A stretch of DNA of 64,000 nt from Sacculina carcini. Its lineage: Eukaryota; Arthropoda; Thecostraca; Sacculinidae. The position numbers and the translations under genes are program-made. Positions 22,294-33,100 of this stretch are shown here, piece by piece; position 1 is the first letter of the stretch; every line of letters begins with the position of its first letter. The notes under the pieces were generated by a model. That model was not told the origin of the DNA, ran no database searches, and saw nothing but the letters and a program-made list of their open reading frames with translations. The DNA lies in contig OU696579.1 of assembly GCA_916048095.2 (NCBI GenBank), positions 1,985,501 to 2,049,500 of the forward strand, written 5' to 3'.

Positions 22294-22877
22294 ATGCGTT
22301 TCTTGTATTCTTTGTTGCTTTTATGTTGTTACCCCTGATTGTTCTTGTTTTTCTCATGTTGTGCACGGTATGTCTTTCCTTGTGCGTGTTGTTTATACCT
22401 TTGTTTTTCCGCAAGCTCTTGTCTTTTATTATATTGTTCGCGCCTTTGCATTTTATCGTGCGCTTTATTGAATATACGAGTTGTTTGTTTGTTTGTGTAC
22501 TCATCACTATTTCACTGTGAGTGTCACCGCCTAGTCAACTATATGCATGACTAACAAGAGTTTCAAGAAAAAAATGACTGCAGCTCTCCAGATTTTAATG
22601 TTAAATATAATTATAATATCGAGAAGCGATCAACTGTTCAATAATTCAAACTTGTTTGATTTCATATGCTGTGTAGTTTGTTCTATTTTGTCGTTTGGTT
22701 TTTTATTCGCTCAAGGGGCTTAATGAAAATACTCACAGCTCTTAGTAAATCCCTGCCAAATTTATATATACGTCTTAAATTTGCTGTGGTTTTACTGATA
22801 TTGATCATTGTTTGGTGTTCATGTTGAAATTGAATTTGGCCAAAATACACAAAGAATGTATCTCTGTGGGGACTGAG
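22294..22877 (+). repeat. 3' UTR of the truncated CR1-like LINE and flank
   Basis: About 580 bp after the ORF2 stop, shared with 48095-48679 and in part with 15331-15773. T-rich sequence, 'ttgtttgtttg', then 'aaaatacacaaa'. The final 'ggggactgag' is the target of the next LINE insertion. Confidence 0.7.
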
Positions 22878-23004
22878 TCCGAACTGACAATTTTAAGCGG
22901 TGTTTCGACCACGGTCGTCGCCGTGTGTGGTTGTGTTTTCGTGGGTTCTCTTATCTTTGTGTTGATCTTGTGTGTGCTTCCCCTGTTCGGACAAGGGATT
23001 AGCC

Positions 23005-24150
23005 ATGCCCTCTGCTGCTGCTCCTCGCTCTGCCGACCGTGTTTGTCACTGTGGTGACTCGCTCAAATCAGGGGCGTATATACAGTGCCAGGGTTGTAGT
23101 GAGTCGTTCCACGCATCTTGCGCTGCTCTATCCACCCCTGCATTGAATGCAATTAAAAAGCATCGCTTGTTCTGGATCTGCCCAACTTGCAAGAATGAGT
23201 TTTGCTCATTTAAGCAGTCTCCTCCAGCGGAGAAATTGTCTGAAATATGCAGCCAGCTCACTGACATAAAGACGTCAGTGACGACCATGGAAACGACCAT
23301 CGGTCTACACACCTGCGGTAAACCAGCCAGCGTAACAGAGTGTCTCGCCCCACACCGCACCCACGCACCCGTGAAACGATCGTATACCGTAGTCGTGCGT
23401 GCCGGCGAACACAAAATTCACCAGGACGAGGTCAAATCGGTCCTAAAGACTGAGCCTATTCTCGCAGCAAGATCTTCTGACAACAAAATCGTGCTCAAGT
23501 GTGGCTCTCAGGAACAGGTGGACCGGTTGGCTGCATCTGTTCGCAATAACATGCATGACGTGAAGGTCGCTATCCCTGCTCCTATGCTGCAGCCGAAAGT
23601 CACAGTGGTCAATATCCCACTTGACTCGACGCCGGAGAGTCTTGCAACATCTATTCAGCTGAAAAATTGGGTTTTAGCTGATGCCTCGCCAGCGGACTTG
23701 AAGGTACTCTTCATTTCAAAGACGCGCGCTGGTGCTGGTCTGGGAGTTCTATCAGTGTCGCCGGCGGTCCGCCAGTCCATCAAGAGGGCTGGTGATCGTC
23801 TATTCGTCGATCTGACGTCATGCCCTGTGTATGACCGCTTCTGGGTTGCACGATGTCACCGCTGTGCTCGTCTTGGACACACGTCATCCCGCTGCTCCCC
23901 AAGAAATCATACGTGTTGTGGCATTTGCGCGGGATCTCATCTGTCAAAGGATTGTCCAGATATGTCCTCAGTGTGCTGTGTCAACTGTCGTCAGTCTAAT
24001 CGTCCGCATGATCACTCATCGTTCTCGCCCCAGTGTCCCTCACTCGTCGCTGTCCGAAACGCCCTGCGTAGTCGGACGCTGTTAGCTGAGCAATGTAGCG
24101 TTGATCAGTCCGTTTCCGTATCTCCACTGCGTTCGTCATGTGACCAATGA
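23005..24150 (+). CDS. LINE ORF1 protein with PHD finger and zinc knuckles
   Basis: From ATG 23005 (MPSAAAPRS) the intact frame encodes about 381 residues; an upstream in-frame ATG at 22972 is possible. Near the N terminus is a PHD-type zinc finger with the C4HC3 pattern (CHCG, CQGC, FHASC, CPTC). Near the C terminus are CHRCARLGHTSSRC and CGICAGSHLSKDC knuckles plus a further Cys/His cluster (CCVNC). Such proteins bind the LINE RNA; PHD-containing ORF1 proteins are known in CR1-group elements. It is read 3 nt upstream of ORF2 in the same frame, separated by a TGA stop. Confidence 0.85.
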   Translation: MPSAAAPRSADRVCHCGDSLKSGAYIQCQGCSESFHASCAALSTPALNAIKKHRLFWICPTCKNEFCSFKQSPPAEKLSEICSQLTDIKTSVTTMETTIGLHTCGKPASVTECLAPHRTHAPVKRSYTVVVRAGEHKIHQDEVKSVLKTEPILAARSSDNKIVLKCGSQEQVDRLAASVRNNMHDVKVAIPAPMLQPKVTVVNIPLDSTPESLATSIQLKNWVLADASPADLKVLFISKTRAGAGLGVLSVSPAVRQSIKRAGDRLFVDLTSCPVYDRFWVARCHRCARLGHTSSRCSPRNHTCCGICAGSHLSKDCPDMSSVCCVNCRQSNRPHDHSSFSPQCPSLVAVRNALRSRTLLAEQCSVDQSVSVSPLRSSCDQ

Positions 24151-24153
24151 CTA

Positions 24154-27054
24154 ATGTCTTCAGCTGATATTCCCACCACACCGTTATCTTCTACAAATGG
24201 TTTTCCTGTGCAACTGTTCTGCAAGTCTGCTGATCCTGATTTTTCGCACAACAGCCTGCTGGGTTTACTCAACATACGCTCGGCTAGGAATAAGTGTCCA
24301 TATATCTCCGAGCTTTTACTGTCTCATAACTTTGCTTTTCTATGCCTGGTCGAAACATGGCTCCGGGATACTGATTTCGGTTCTTTCTCAGCTAATCTCC
24401 CTGCTACTTACAGCGTACTGCATGCTCCTCGCTCTTCTTCCGGGTCTGTCAAATCCTCCGGTGGCGGTTTAAGTATTGTATATAAGTCAACTCTTTCATT
24501 TTCTATACTTGCTGTCGCTCAATTTACTTCACGAGCTTTTGAATTCTTGCCGCTATCTTTATCTTTACCCTCCATGCCAAAATTGAGAATTCTAATTGTA
24601 TATCGCCCAAATCACCCAGGTACTACACCCATGTTTCTTGACGAGTTTGATTCTCTTATATTTAAATTCTCTCAACTCTTTTTGGATAACTTCATAATTG
24701 TCGGCGACTTTAATTTCTGGCTCGACAATCCTCTGGCTAATCCTTTTGCGTCCGATTTTCTTTCACTTCTTAATTCTCATAACTTGGTGATATCAAATTC
24801 CACTCCTACTCACACAGCTGGCCATGTTCTCGACATTATCATTTACCCTTCGACTTTGAGCAAGTTTCGTCTTTATGATACACTCACATTTCCTCCCGAC
24901 AATACTTTTTCCGATCATTCTCTCCTTTCTTTCCAATTATACTATTCTCCTCCCGCACCATTCAAGGGCCCCTACATCTTTTCCGCACGTGATTACAGGT
25001 CGTTCTGTCCTATCATTTTTCAATCTTTGATCTCCTCTCTTTTGCCTCCCATTACCTACCACGGCATTCATCCCAAATGTGTGTTTGATTTTCTTTCATC
25101 TTCTCTCAGTGGGATCAATGAACGATTATTTCCACTGATCACTCGTCGTGTTCGCTCACAGACCCGTCCCCCTCCGTGGCTTTCGTCGGACTTAGCTCAT
25201 ATGCGAACTTCGTCCCGCCGTCTTGAGCTTAGGTGGCGTCGCTCTCGGTCGCCTAGTGACTAGGACTCTTTTTTCTCTGCTCGACATTCGTTTCTTTCTG
25301 CACTGACCACGGCCAAAGCCGATTTTTATAAGTCACGCCTTGCAGACTGTGCTCGTTCTCCTTCGCGTCAGTGGTCCACTCTAAAACAGTTGACAGTTGG
25401 CAGCTCTTCTCCCAATCCTATTTCGGCTTCTACTTTTGCTCAATTCTTCCCTCAAAAACTAAATTCGGTTCGTGCCCTACTTCCTACAACCACTACAGTT
25501 CTCACTCATACTACTTCATCCTCCACTCTGTCTAGTTTCTCCCATATCTCGGTAGCTCATACTTCTCGCCTTATTAAAAAACTTAAAATTTCTCGTTGTC
25601 CTCTCGATCCGATTAATTTCTCTGCTTTGTCTGACTCTATTCACCTCCTTTGCCCCATTTTTCCCATCTCATCAATTCTTCTTTTCTACATGGTTTATTT
25701 TTTGCTGATAAATCTGCTATTGTCACACCAATACTGAAAAAAACCCACTCTTGACCCTAACTGTCCTGGTAATTACCGCCCTGTTTCCGTTCTGAGCTTC
25801 ACTGCCAAGCTGCTGGAGTCGGCCATACACGAGCAATTATCACCTTTGATAAACACCGTTATCGATCCTTTTCAATCTGGCTTTGTATCTAATCGTTCCA
25901 CTGAATCTCTCCTTTTGCACCTATTGAACGATATCTTCAATCATTTTGCCTCTGGTGACTCTGTTCTGCTTGTTCTGCTGGATCTCTCTTCGGCATTTGA
26001 CCTCGTCGATCATACAATTTTGTGTGACGACCTTGCCGCTATTGGACTCTCTTCTACGGCTATTTCATTGATGAAGTCATACTTTTCTAATCGTTCTTAT
26101 TCTGTTCGCTCTAATTCCACTTTTTCGAGTTCTGTAAAACTTTCCAGTGGCGTATCTCAGGGATCAATATTGGGTCCGTTATTGTTCAATTTGTATATGT
26201 CTTCTCTCTGTCCAATTCTTCATCGTTTTCCTATTTCTTACCACATTTATGCGGATGATCTACAGCTTTACTTTCCTATCTCAAAATTTTCAGAAAATTG
26301 CATTTCTGCGGTTTTGAATAATATTACTTCCTGGGCTTCATCACGCCACCTACTTTTGAACCATTCCAAGTCTGAATATATTGTGTTTCATCCTCCCAAA
26401 TTATCTCCTCCAATAATTTCATTACCCCTATCTCAGTGTGTTCGTGATCTTGGTGTACATTTTGATCAAAATCTCTCTTTCTCAATTAACATATCACGTG
26501 TGACTCGCTCCTGTCGTCTTATTCTCCGCCAACTTTATCCTATCCGTCGATTCCTTGATAATGCTACAGCAATCACACTTGTACAGTCATTAATTTTCTC
26601 CAGGTTAGACTATTGTAACTCTCTTTATCTTCATGTTTCTTGTAAAAATATACGCTCGCTTCAGAAAATTATATACCAATCTTGCCGTTTTGTTTTTCTT
26701 CTTCCACCGAGAACTCCCACCTCGAAATTCATCCGCCAACTTGGATGGCTTCCTGCACGGCAGCGAATCCATCACAAGGTTTGCTGCATCATCTTCAAGA
26801 TCATCCACTCCGACTCTGCTCCTCCTTATCTCCGTTCTCTTCTTACTGTTTCTGATCGTCCGGGCCGCTCACTATCACGTAGTCTCTTCTGTCCCCGTGC
26901 TCTCAACGACTCCACCTGGTCTACGAAATCTCTTTTTTTCTCGGGACCTCGTTTGTTCAATGAACTTCCTCTTAAAATTCGATCTTCTCTCTCTTACAGG
27001 TCTTTTTCCACTTCTCTTTGTACATATCTTCTCGGTGTCTCCTCTGATGAATAA
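24154..27054 (+). pseudogene. LINE ORF2: endonuclease and reverse transcriptase (one stop, two small indels)
   Basis: 24154-25263 encodes an APE-type endonuclease (LLNIRSARNK, CLVETWLR, IIVGDFNFW, SDHSLLSF). An in-frame TAG at 25261-25263 interrupts it; the same frame continues. Two compensating one-base changes near homopolymer runs (about 25655 and 25738) shift about 80 bases. From 25846 the RT is intact: FQSGFVSNRSTE, LVLLDLSSAFDLVDH, SSGVSQGSILGPLLF and the catalytic YADD (about 26247). The C terminus has the IRQLGWLPA block and ends SSDE. Apart from these lesions the protein would be near full length (about 966 codons), so the copy is young. Confidence 0.85.
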
Positions 27055-27277
27055 TTATATTGTGTGAATAACTGTTTGATTTTTTTGATTTTTTTTTATT
27101 TTTTTTATCCATAGTTATTTTCAATTGTTCCTTCATAGTATATCAGTGCTTATATCTTTGTTTATGCGATACTGTTTTGTTAATATCACATTGTATACAT
27201 TATATAACTAGCCGTTCCTCGCGCCTATGATAATTAGAGCGCTATATGAAATACATGTGTTGTTGTTGTTGTTGTTG

Positions 27278-27701
27278 AGATGACAATTTGTATCGATGTT
27301 ATGTTTTGCGATTTGTGCGAGTATGATAGTGTAAATGATACCCTTTGCTGAATGTTATTATTCAATGTTTGTCTGTCTGTCTATATGTGTGTTCATGAGC
27401 GTGAAAGTGACCTTGATGCTGTGAGTGAATGATTCTACGAATGTAACCGGCCGTTTGCAGTCCTGCACTATGTCCATGTGTAATATGACCCTCCCTGGTT
27501 AGTTGCCGGCTCACCAGGACGCTTGTATGTATGTCTGTGTGATGTGTGCTTGTATGTGTGCATATGATATGTCTCTGTTCGCGTATGGGCTGATTCGCGG
27601 TTATATAGATGTGTGTGTGTGTGTGTGTGTGTGTGGAACGTTGATACAGTTGTGCTTTGGCTTTCGTGGTGTTTCTTTGTCTGCTAATCACGCATACCAC
27701 A
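27278..27701 (+). repeat. 5' LTR (and possible flank) of CsRn1-like element A1
   Basis: The 3' boundary is clear: ...CATACCACA followed by ATTGG and the PBS. The left boundary is uncertain (between 27278 and 27472), as the matching 3' LTR is missing in both A1 and A2. It contains a (GT)n run at 27611-27634. Element F has inserted into the paralogue of 27468 in X2. Confidence 0.6.
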
Positions 27702-27703
27702 AT

Positions 27704-27715
27704 TGGTGACCCCGA
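27704..27715 (+). promoter_or_regulatory. Primer-binding site matching tRNA-Trp
   Basis: TGGTGACCCCGA is complementary to the 3' end of eukaryotic tRNA-Trp (...TCGGGGTCACCA). Use of tRNA-Trp is typical of the CsRn1/Kabuki clade of Ty3/gypsy elements. The same site occurs in A2 (56579). Confidence 0.75.
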
Positions 27716-27831
27716 TTTTGGTTTGAGCATTTTCAAAGTCAGTTTTCAGTTGTGATTTCCTCATTCATAATTGTCATCATATATCATTTTTCACTTTCGC
27801 TATTTGGAACTTTTGTGCTCGTAATCACAAT

Positions 27832-28531
27832 ATGTTGGGGAAAGAGGAAGCTTCACTTTCAGCTTGTGATGAGACCGCTGTCGGTCGCGTGTCCATTAAA
27901 CCGCCAGGGTTTATGGAGAACGCCGTCGAGGGCTGGTTTGTCGTCCTGGAGGCGCAATTCAACCTCCAAAACATCGTCTCAGAGGCTACGCGGTTCTACC
28001 ACGTAGTATCTTCTTTGCCGCCTAATGTTGTGAGCCAGCTTCCCCTGAGCTGTCTGAGGTCTCAAAATCTTACGGAAATAAAAAAACGAGGTGACACAGT
28101 TGTTCGAGCGCACCAAACCAGAACGCTTCGACGAGCTAATCTCAACGAAAGTGCTGACTGGTCGCCCATCTGCCTTCATGGCTGAGCTGCAAGCAACAGC
28201 GAGGAAGGTTGGAGTTTCAGGTGAGCTGGTTCGTCATAAGTTCTGTCAGGCTATGCCTGGCACGATCAGACCGGTGCTGGCGTCTCGTACAGATATGCCG
28301 ATATCCGAACTAGCTAAGCTGGCGGACGAGCTTATGCCACTGGCACAACACAATGCATCTTGCTTGACAGTGAACAGCTCAGGCAGTAGTTCCTCTGCTG
28401 CTAGGCCTCGTGTACCACCATCGATACACACTGGTAGCATGACATTGACGCCGTACTACGCCGATCAGCGACCTCAAGTATGTCGGGCCCATCTTTTCTT
28501 TGGCCCACGCGCGAGAACGTGCAAGCCGTAG
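27832..28531 (+). pseudogene. Gag of element A1 (frameshift and nonsense)
   Basis: Paralogue of the intact gag at 56707-57507. An extra A in the A run near 28080-28087 shifts the frame, and the Trp codon of the CHCC zinc motif (C..H...C..PWC in A2) has become a TAG at 28529-28531. The capsid-like sequence (KPPGFMENAVEGWFVVLEAQF, LIS..VLTGRPSAFMAELQATARKVG) matches CsRn1-type gag. Non-functional. Confidence 0.8.
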
Positions 28532-28619
28532 TGCAAGTGGCCAAAGAAATCACCAGGCATAACTATTCAACCGTCGTCTCGGCCCTCTTCGCATGCGGCT
28601 TCACCAGACCGTCAACAAC

Positions 28620-30046
28620 AGTCGGAAAACTATAGGGGCAGGTTCCGATCTGTGCGACACCGAGCCTGCCGCTTCTTCGAGTCGCAGCCAAGGTGGGCAG
28701 CACTTCCATCAATTTCATTGTTGATACTGGTGCTGGTGTATCAATCATACCAAAATCAGCCTCTGGTCTTGTCCCAACACCAACAACTGTCTGTCTTTCA
28801 TCAGCGAGTGGCACTGGAATCCCTGTGTTCGGCAAGGTCAAGGTCGAGTTAGTGTTTTCGGCACTACGACTTGCCTACAGCTGGAGCTTTGTCGTCGCTG
28901 ATGTAACCTAACCGATAATTGGAAATGACTTTTTGTGTCACTATCGCCTGGTAGTCGACTGTGGCTCGCGCTGTTTACGCGACACAGTCACGTCACTGCA
29001 CTCTCCTGCGGAACCGACGTCTGCTATCATACCATGTCTCGTTATCAACGACAACTCGATGGTAGCGGCGCCGGCCCGCTCACTACTAGCTGAATACAGC
29101 TGTTTGATGTGTCCGGTCCACACTTCCGTCTCTCTTCCATCAAGCATCAACGTTCAACACACTGTAGACACAGGAAGTGCTGCACCAGTCCACGCCAGAC
29201 GTCGACGTTTTTCTGCGGAGAAGCAAACTGCCATCAAAAGGGAGATAGACACGCTAATAAAAGATGGTATTGTGCGATTCTCCAGTTCGTGCTGGTCTTC
29301 ACCGGTCCAACTAGTTCCGAAAGCCGATGGTGGTTGGCGACTCACCGGAGATTACCGCTGTTTGAATGCCGTAACAAAACGTGATTGTTACTTCATCCCG
29401 ACTGCTCCACTCGTCTAAGCGGTGCTCTTGTGTTTTCAAAATCTACTGAGAGCGTATCACCAGGTGCCTGTAGCTCCTGATGATATCGCTAAAACCGCTG
29501 TCGACACTCCAGCGGGACATGTTGAATATGTCTTCATGCCCTACGGTTTGCGTAATTCTCCAGCCACATTCCAACGACTGATGGACTCTATCTTCAGAAC
29601 ACTAGAATTCGTATTCGTCTACATTGACGACATTCTGGTGTTCTCTCAAGACGAGAATGAACATCACGACCATCTCAGATGTGTCTTCGATGCCCTCAAG
29701 AAGCGTTCACTGCGACTGAAACTGTCCAAGTGTGTCTTATTTGAGAATGACATCCATTTTCTCGGATACCGCATCAACAGTGAAGGTATCAGGCCGGCGA
29801 CATCGAAGGTGAGCGCTCTCGTCGATCAGCCTGCGCCGTCTTCGTCACACGATCTTCGACGTTTCCTGGGCGCCACCGGATTCTACCGCCGCATGATCCG
29901 ACACTATGCAGAAATCGTCCACCCGATCACTGAGCGTATCCGTGCAGATCCAAATAGCAAATCTCTACAGCTCAACAAAGCCGAGCTATCTGCTGTAGCT
30001 GCATGCAAGGACGCTTTGCAATCTGCCGCTCTGCTACATCATCCGC
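28620..30046 (+). pseudogene. Pol fragment of element A1: protease and RT
   Basis: Protease core FIVDTGAGVSIIP (about 28710), then a TAA at 28909-28911, the linker, and RT with WSSPVQLVPKADGGWRLTGDYR, FMPYGLRNSPATFQRLMD, YIDDILVFSQDE (about 29620) and LRRFLGATGFYRRMIRHY. A stop at 29416-29418 and a deletion near 29440 are further lesions; the two stops are shared with A2 and so predate the segmental duplication. The sequence breaks off in the RT-RNase H linker at about 30046, where it is fused to gag of element E and the viral array. Confidence 0.85.
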
Positions 30047-30157
30047 TACAGCAGCTACATCGCTGGGATTTCCTCTGACGAGACCCGCTTCAAGATGATT
30101 GTGGCAAATCTTCCCATCACAGTGGCAGCTCAAGTGAAGGATGTCATTCGCACATCA
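30047..30157 (+). pseudogene. Gag N-terminal fragment of element E joined to A1 pol
   Basis: After 11 bases of junction sequence, 30058-30157 is identical to the stretch at 39259-39358, the early part of E's gag (SSDETRFKMIVANL...). It replaces the continuation of A1 pol and runs in frame into the viral part of unit U1. The left junction (30047) lies inside the RT-RNase H linker of A1, so the array has disrupted A1. Confidence 0.85.
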
Positions 30158-33100
30158 GCGTATCTCACAACAGGCTTCATGGCCATCACCAAATTCGCAG
30201 GAATGGGACTTGAACTCAACTCGTTCGATGCGATTGACTATTCTCTTGGATCGGTGAACCAGTGCCGCGAAATCATTGGTGGTTTTCCGTCTGGTCATGA
30301 GAACAAGCGCATCACTTGCGACCTTCCGGTTCAAGTGGCCTCTCAAGACCAGCTTGACGAGTTCCTTGCGTTTAGACCAGACGGCAAGCTTTCAATGAGT
30401 GAGCAAGATGTCGTCACTTGGCGTCAATTCTCACCGCTGGTTCCGGTCGTTGATGATGGATACGATTTCGTCGTCGGTAACAACGAAGTTGACGACCAAG
30501 CACAAGCTGAACAGAATAATGCACAGCTGGTGTTGTGGATTAAACAGATGGCCGCTCGGTACCCGCAAGTCGTCACAGTGTTGTCGCCGTTGGTAACATC
30601 AGGATTGATTGTCGCAGGACCGGTTGCACTGGTATTCGACAGGATGCGAGCACTCATTGGCGAAACGAACACGGCGGTTGTCGTGATTGCGGCCGTCGGT
30701 TTTTCCATTAACCCAGCGAGTGCCATTGGCGTGGGATTCGCGTCAGTTGGTCTGTACATTGCAAATAACATGTTTTGCGGTCCGTCCTTCTCACTCCGCG
30801 GCGAGCTGATCAAACCAGCGCCGTTGCTTCTGGCTGGATCAGTGGCCATCGGCACCGTCGCCAAAATGTATGCCCAAGGGGGCATAAGACTTGAAACTGG
30901 TCACCTGTCTTCTGGTGTTGGCAACACCCATGGTGCCAGTATTGTTTGTTTTGTTAAATCTTTTTATCGTGTTTCTGTGTTAATAATGAAGAGCATCAGA
31001 GACGGTCATTCTGCTCAACTGAGCACCATCCTCGGTCACGTCGGTGATTTGCTGATCAAAGCAGGTTGTCTGAATCCGTACGAGATCATTCTCGGTTGTG
31101 CTGCAACGGCGGGCCTCGCTGTTATCACAACAATCGCGAAAAAGAACCGCGAGATATACAGACACCTGTATGGCATGCTTGGTCGACATATCGACATGCT
31201 CCGAGACAACGATGGTGACGAGGAAGAGCAGATTATCCAGATCTGTCTCTCTATTGCTAGTATCGTTATTAACCCTGCATCTTCTTTTTCGATTGGTATT
31301 TTATATTTCTCTCGATTTTTAGTTGATTTCTTGATCACGGGCGACACTCGATTCGTGAACAAGAAGAATTTTGTTGAAGCTGCTCTTGACGGCGCTGGTA
31401 TGAACATCATCGTTGCATGTGGGATGGTCATCTGCGAGGTCACGCAGCGGTTGGCAACAGCTGAGTTGAGGCCAGCCCGTGAACAAAATAGTGCAATAGT
31501 AGCTGTGTCCGTTTGCAGTTTTATCACAGGCGCTGGCGCTTTTGTGTATGACTGTTATAGGAAATGGAACACAGAAATGAATGCGATCAATTGCATTTCT
31601 TCTGTCGCCAAAAATTTTTTACGTAATCTTGTTTCTGGATTTGTGTATGTTTTTAGAAAAGTTGTTTGTTTTTTTAAAAGACTGTTTGGCTCCGAGAACG
31701 AGATTGAACTGGATGAGATACCTGACAGCATGATCGATGGATCGCCTCCGGTCAATGATGATCGCTGGTTGTGGCATGTCTTCGGAGAGCTCGCGGAAGG
31801 CAGTGACGACATCAGCCGGACCATGCGTGAAAGCTGTTTGAGTGAGTCGCGACACCAGTTCAAGTTGGCTAATTGGGCGGTTAGCCATGTTGAAAAGTTG
31901 CGAAAGTGTTTTAGATTAGTTTTTTGTGTTAAAAATGTAAAACAGTTGTCGTTTGTTGCTCTCCAAGAGATGGTAAGCAAAATGACAGGCATAGTCTGCT
32001 CAGATTACGAACAGCAAGGTGTGCATGGGCAAACCAACGCTGGGTGTGTGGTCCATTCAGGCGCCTGTTTTGATGACTGTTTATTTGTTATTGTTCGTTT
32101 TCAATATAATGACATGGATGTGTTGCTCATGATTCGTATCCGTTGCGGTACGCTGGATTGTGAGTATTTTTCTAGTAACAGTGGTGACTCCCGGCTTGCG
32201 GACACTTTCGAGAGTGCCATGTCCCCTGACGCAACTGCGCAAACGGCTACTTCCGAAGTACGCCCTATGGCTACATTCCGCCTGCCACCATTTTCAGCCG
32301 AGGAACCAGAGATGTGGCTCATTCAGGTTGAGTGCGCATTCGACATCGCTGTGATTTCCTCTGACGAGACCCGCTTCAAGATGATTGTGGCAAATCTTCC
32401 CATCACAGTGGCAGCTCAAGTGAAGGATGTCATTCGCACATCAGCGTATATCACAACAGGCTTCATGGCCATCACCAAATTCGCAGGAATGGGACTTGAA
32501 CTCAACTCGTTCGATGCGATTGACTATTCTCTTGGATCGGTGAACCAGTGCCGCGAAATCATTGGTGGTTTTCCGTCTGGTCATGAGAACAAGCGCATCA
32601 CTTGCGACCTTCCGGTTCAAGTGGCCACTCAAGACCAGCTTGACGAGTTCCTTGCGTTTAGACCAGACGGCAAGCTTTCAATGAGTGAGCAAGATGTCGT
32701 CACTTGGCGTCAATTCTCACCGCTGGTTCCGGTCGTTGATGATGGATACGATTTCGTCGTCGGTAACAATGAAGTTGACGACCAAGCACAAGCTGAACAG
32801 AATAATGCACAGCTGGTGTTGTGGATTACACAGATGGCCGCTCGGTACCCGCAAGTCGCCACAGTGTTGTCGCCGTTGGTAACATCAGGATTGATTGTCG
32901 CAGGACCGGTTGCACTGGTATTCGACAGGATGCGAGCACTCATTGGCGAAACGAACACGGCGGTTGTCGTGATTGCGGCCGTCGGTTTTTCCATTAACCC
33001 AGCGAGTGCCATTGGCGTGGGATTCGCGTCAGTTGGTCTGTACATTGCAAAGAACATGTTTTGCGGTCCGTCCTTCTCACTCCGCGGCGAGCTGATCAAA

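Larger units (their letters stand above)
22878..27277 (+). mobile_element. Nearly full-length CR1-like LINE, two ORFs
   Basis: 4.4 kb bounded on the left by 'ggggactgag' and on the right by a (TTG)n tail (27262-27276) and 'gag atgacaatttg'. Segment X2 carries the uninterrupted target (48666-48690), which proves the boundaries. ORF1 has a PHD finger and CCHC knuckles; ORF2 has an endonuclease and RT. A short microsatellite tail and little or no target duplication ('gag' at most) are usual for the CR1 group. Confidence 0.9.
18761..30046 (+). repeat. Segmental duplication X, copy 1
   Basis: Paralogous to 44222-58935 in the same orientation. Matching blocks: 18761-20427 with 44222-45866; 21281-22877 with 47080-48679; 27278-27470 with 48680-48868; 27471-30046 with 56344-58925. 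Between the blocks each copy has its own insertions (LINE fragment and CR1 LINE here; inverted-repeat element and LTR element F in copy 2). Confidence 0.85.

Noticed and set aside
31036..31992. Long minus-strand ORFs within the virus-like units
   Set aside because: They recur with the units as reverse-frame shadows of the plus-strand frame and show no domain.
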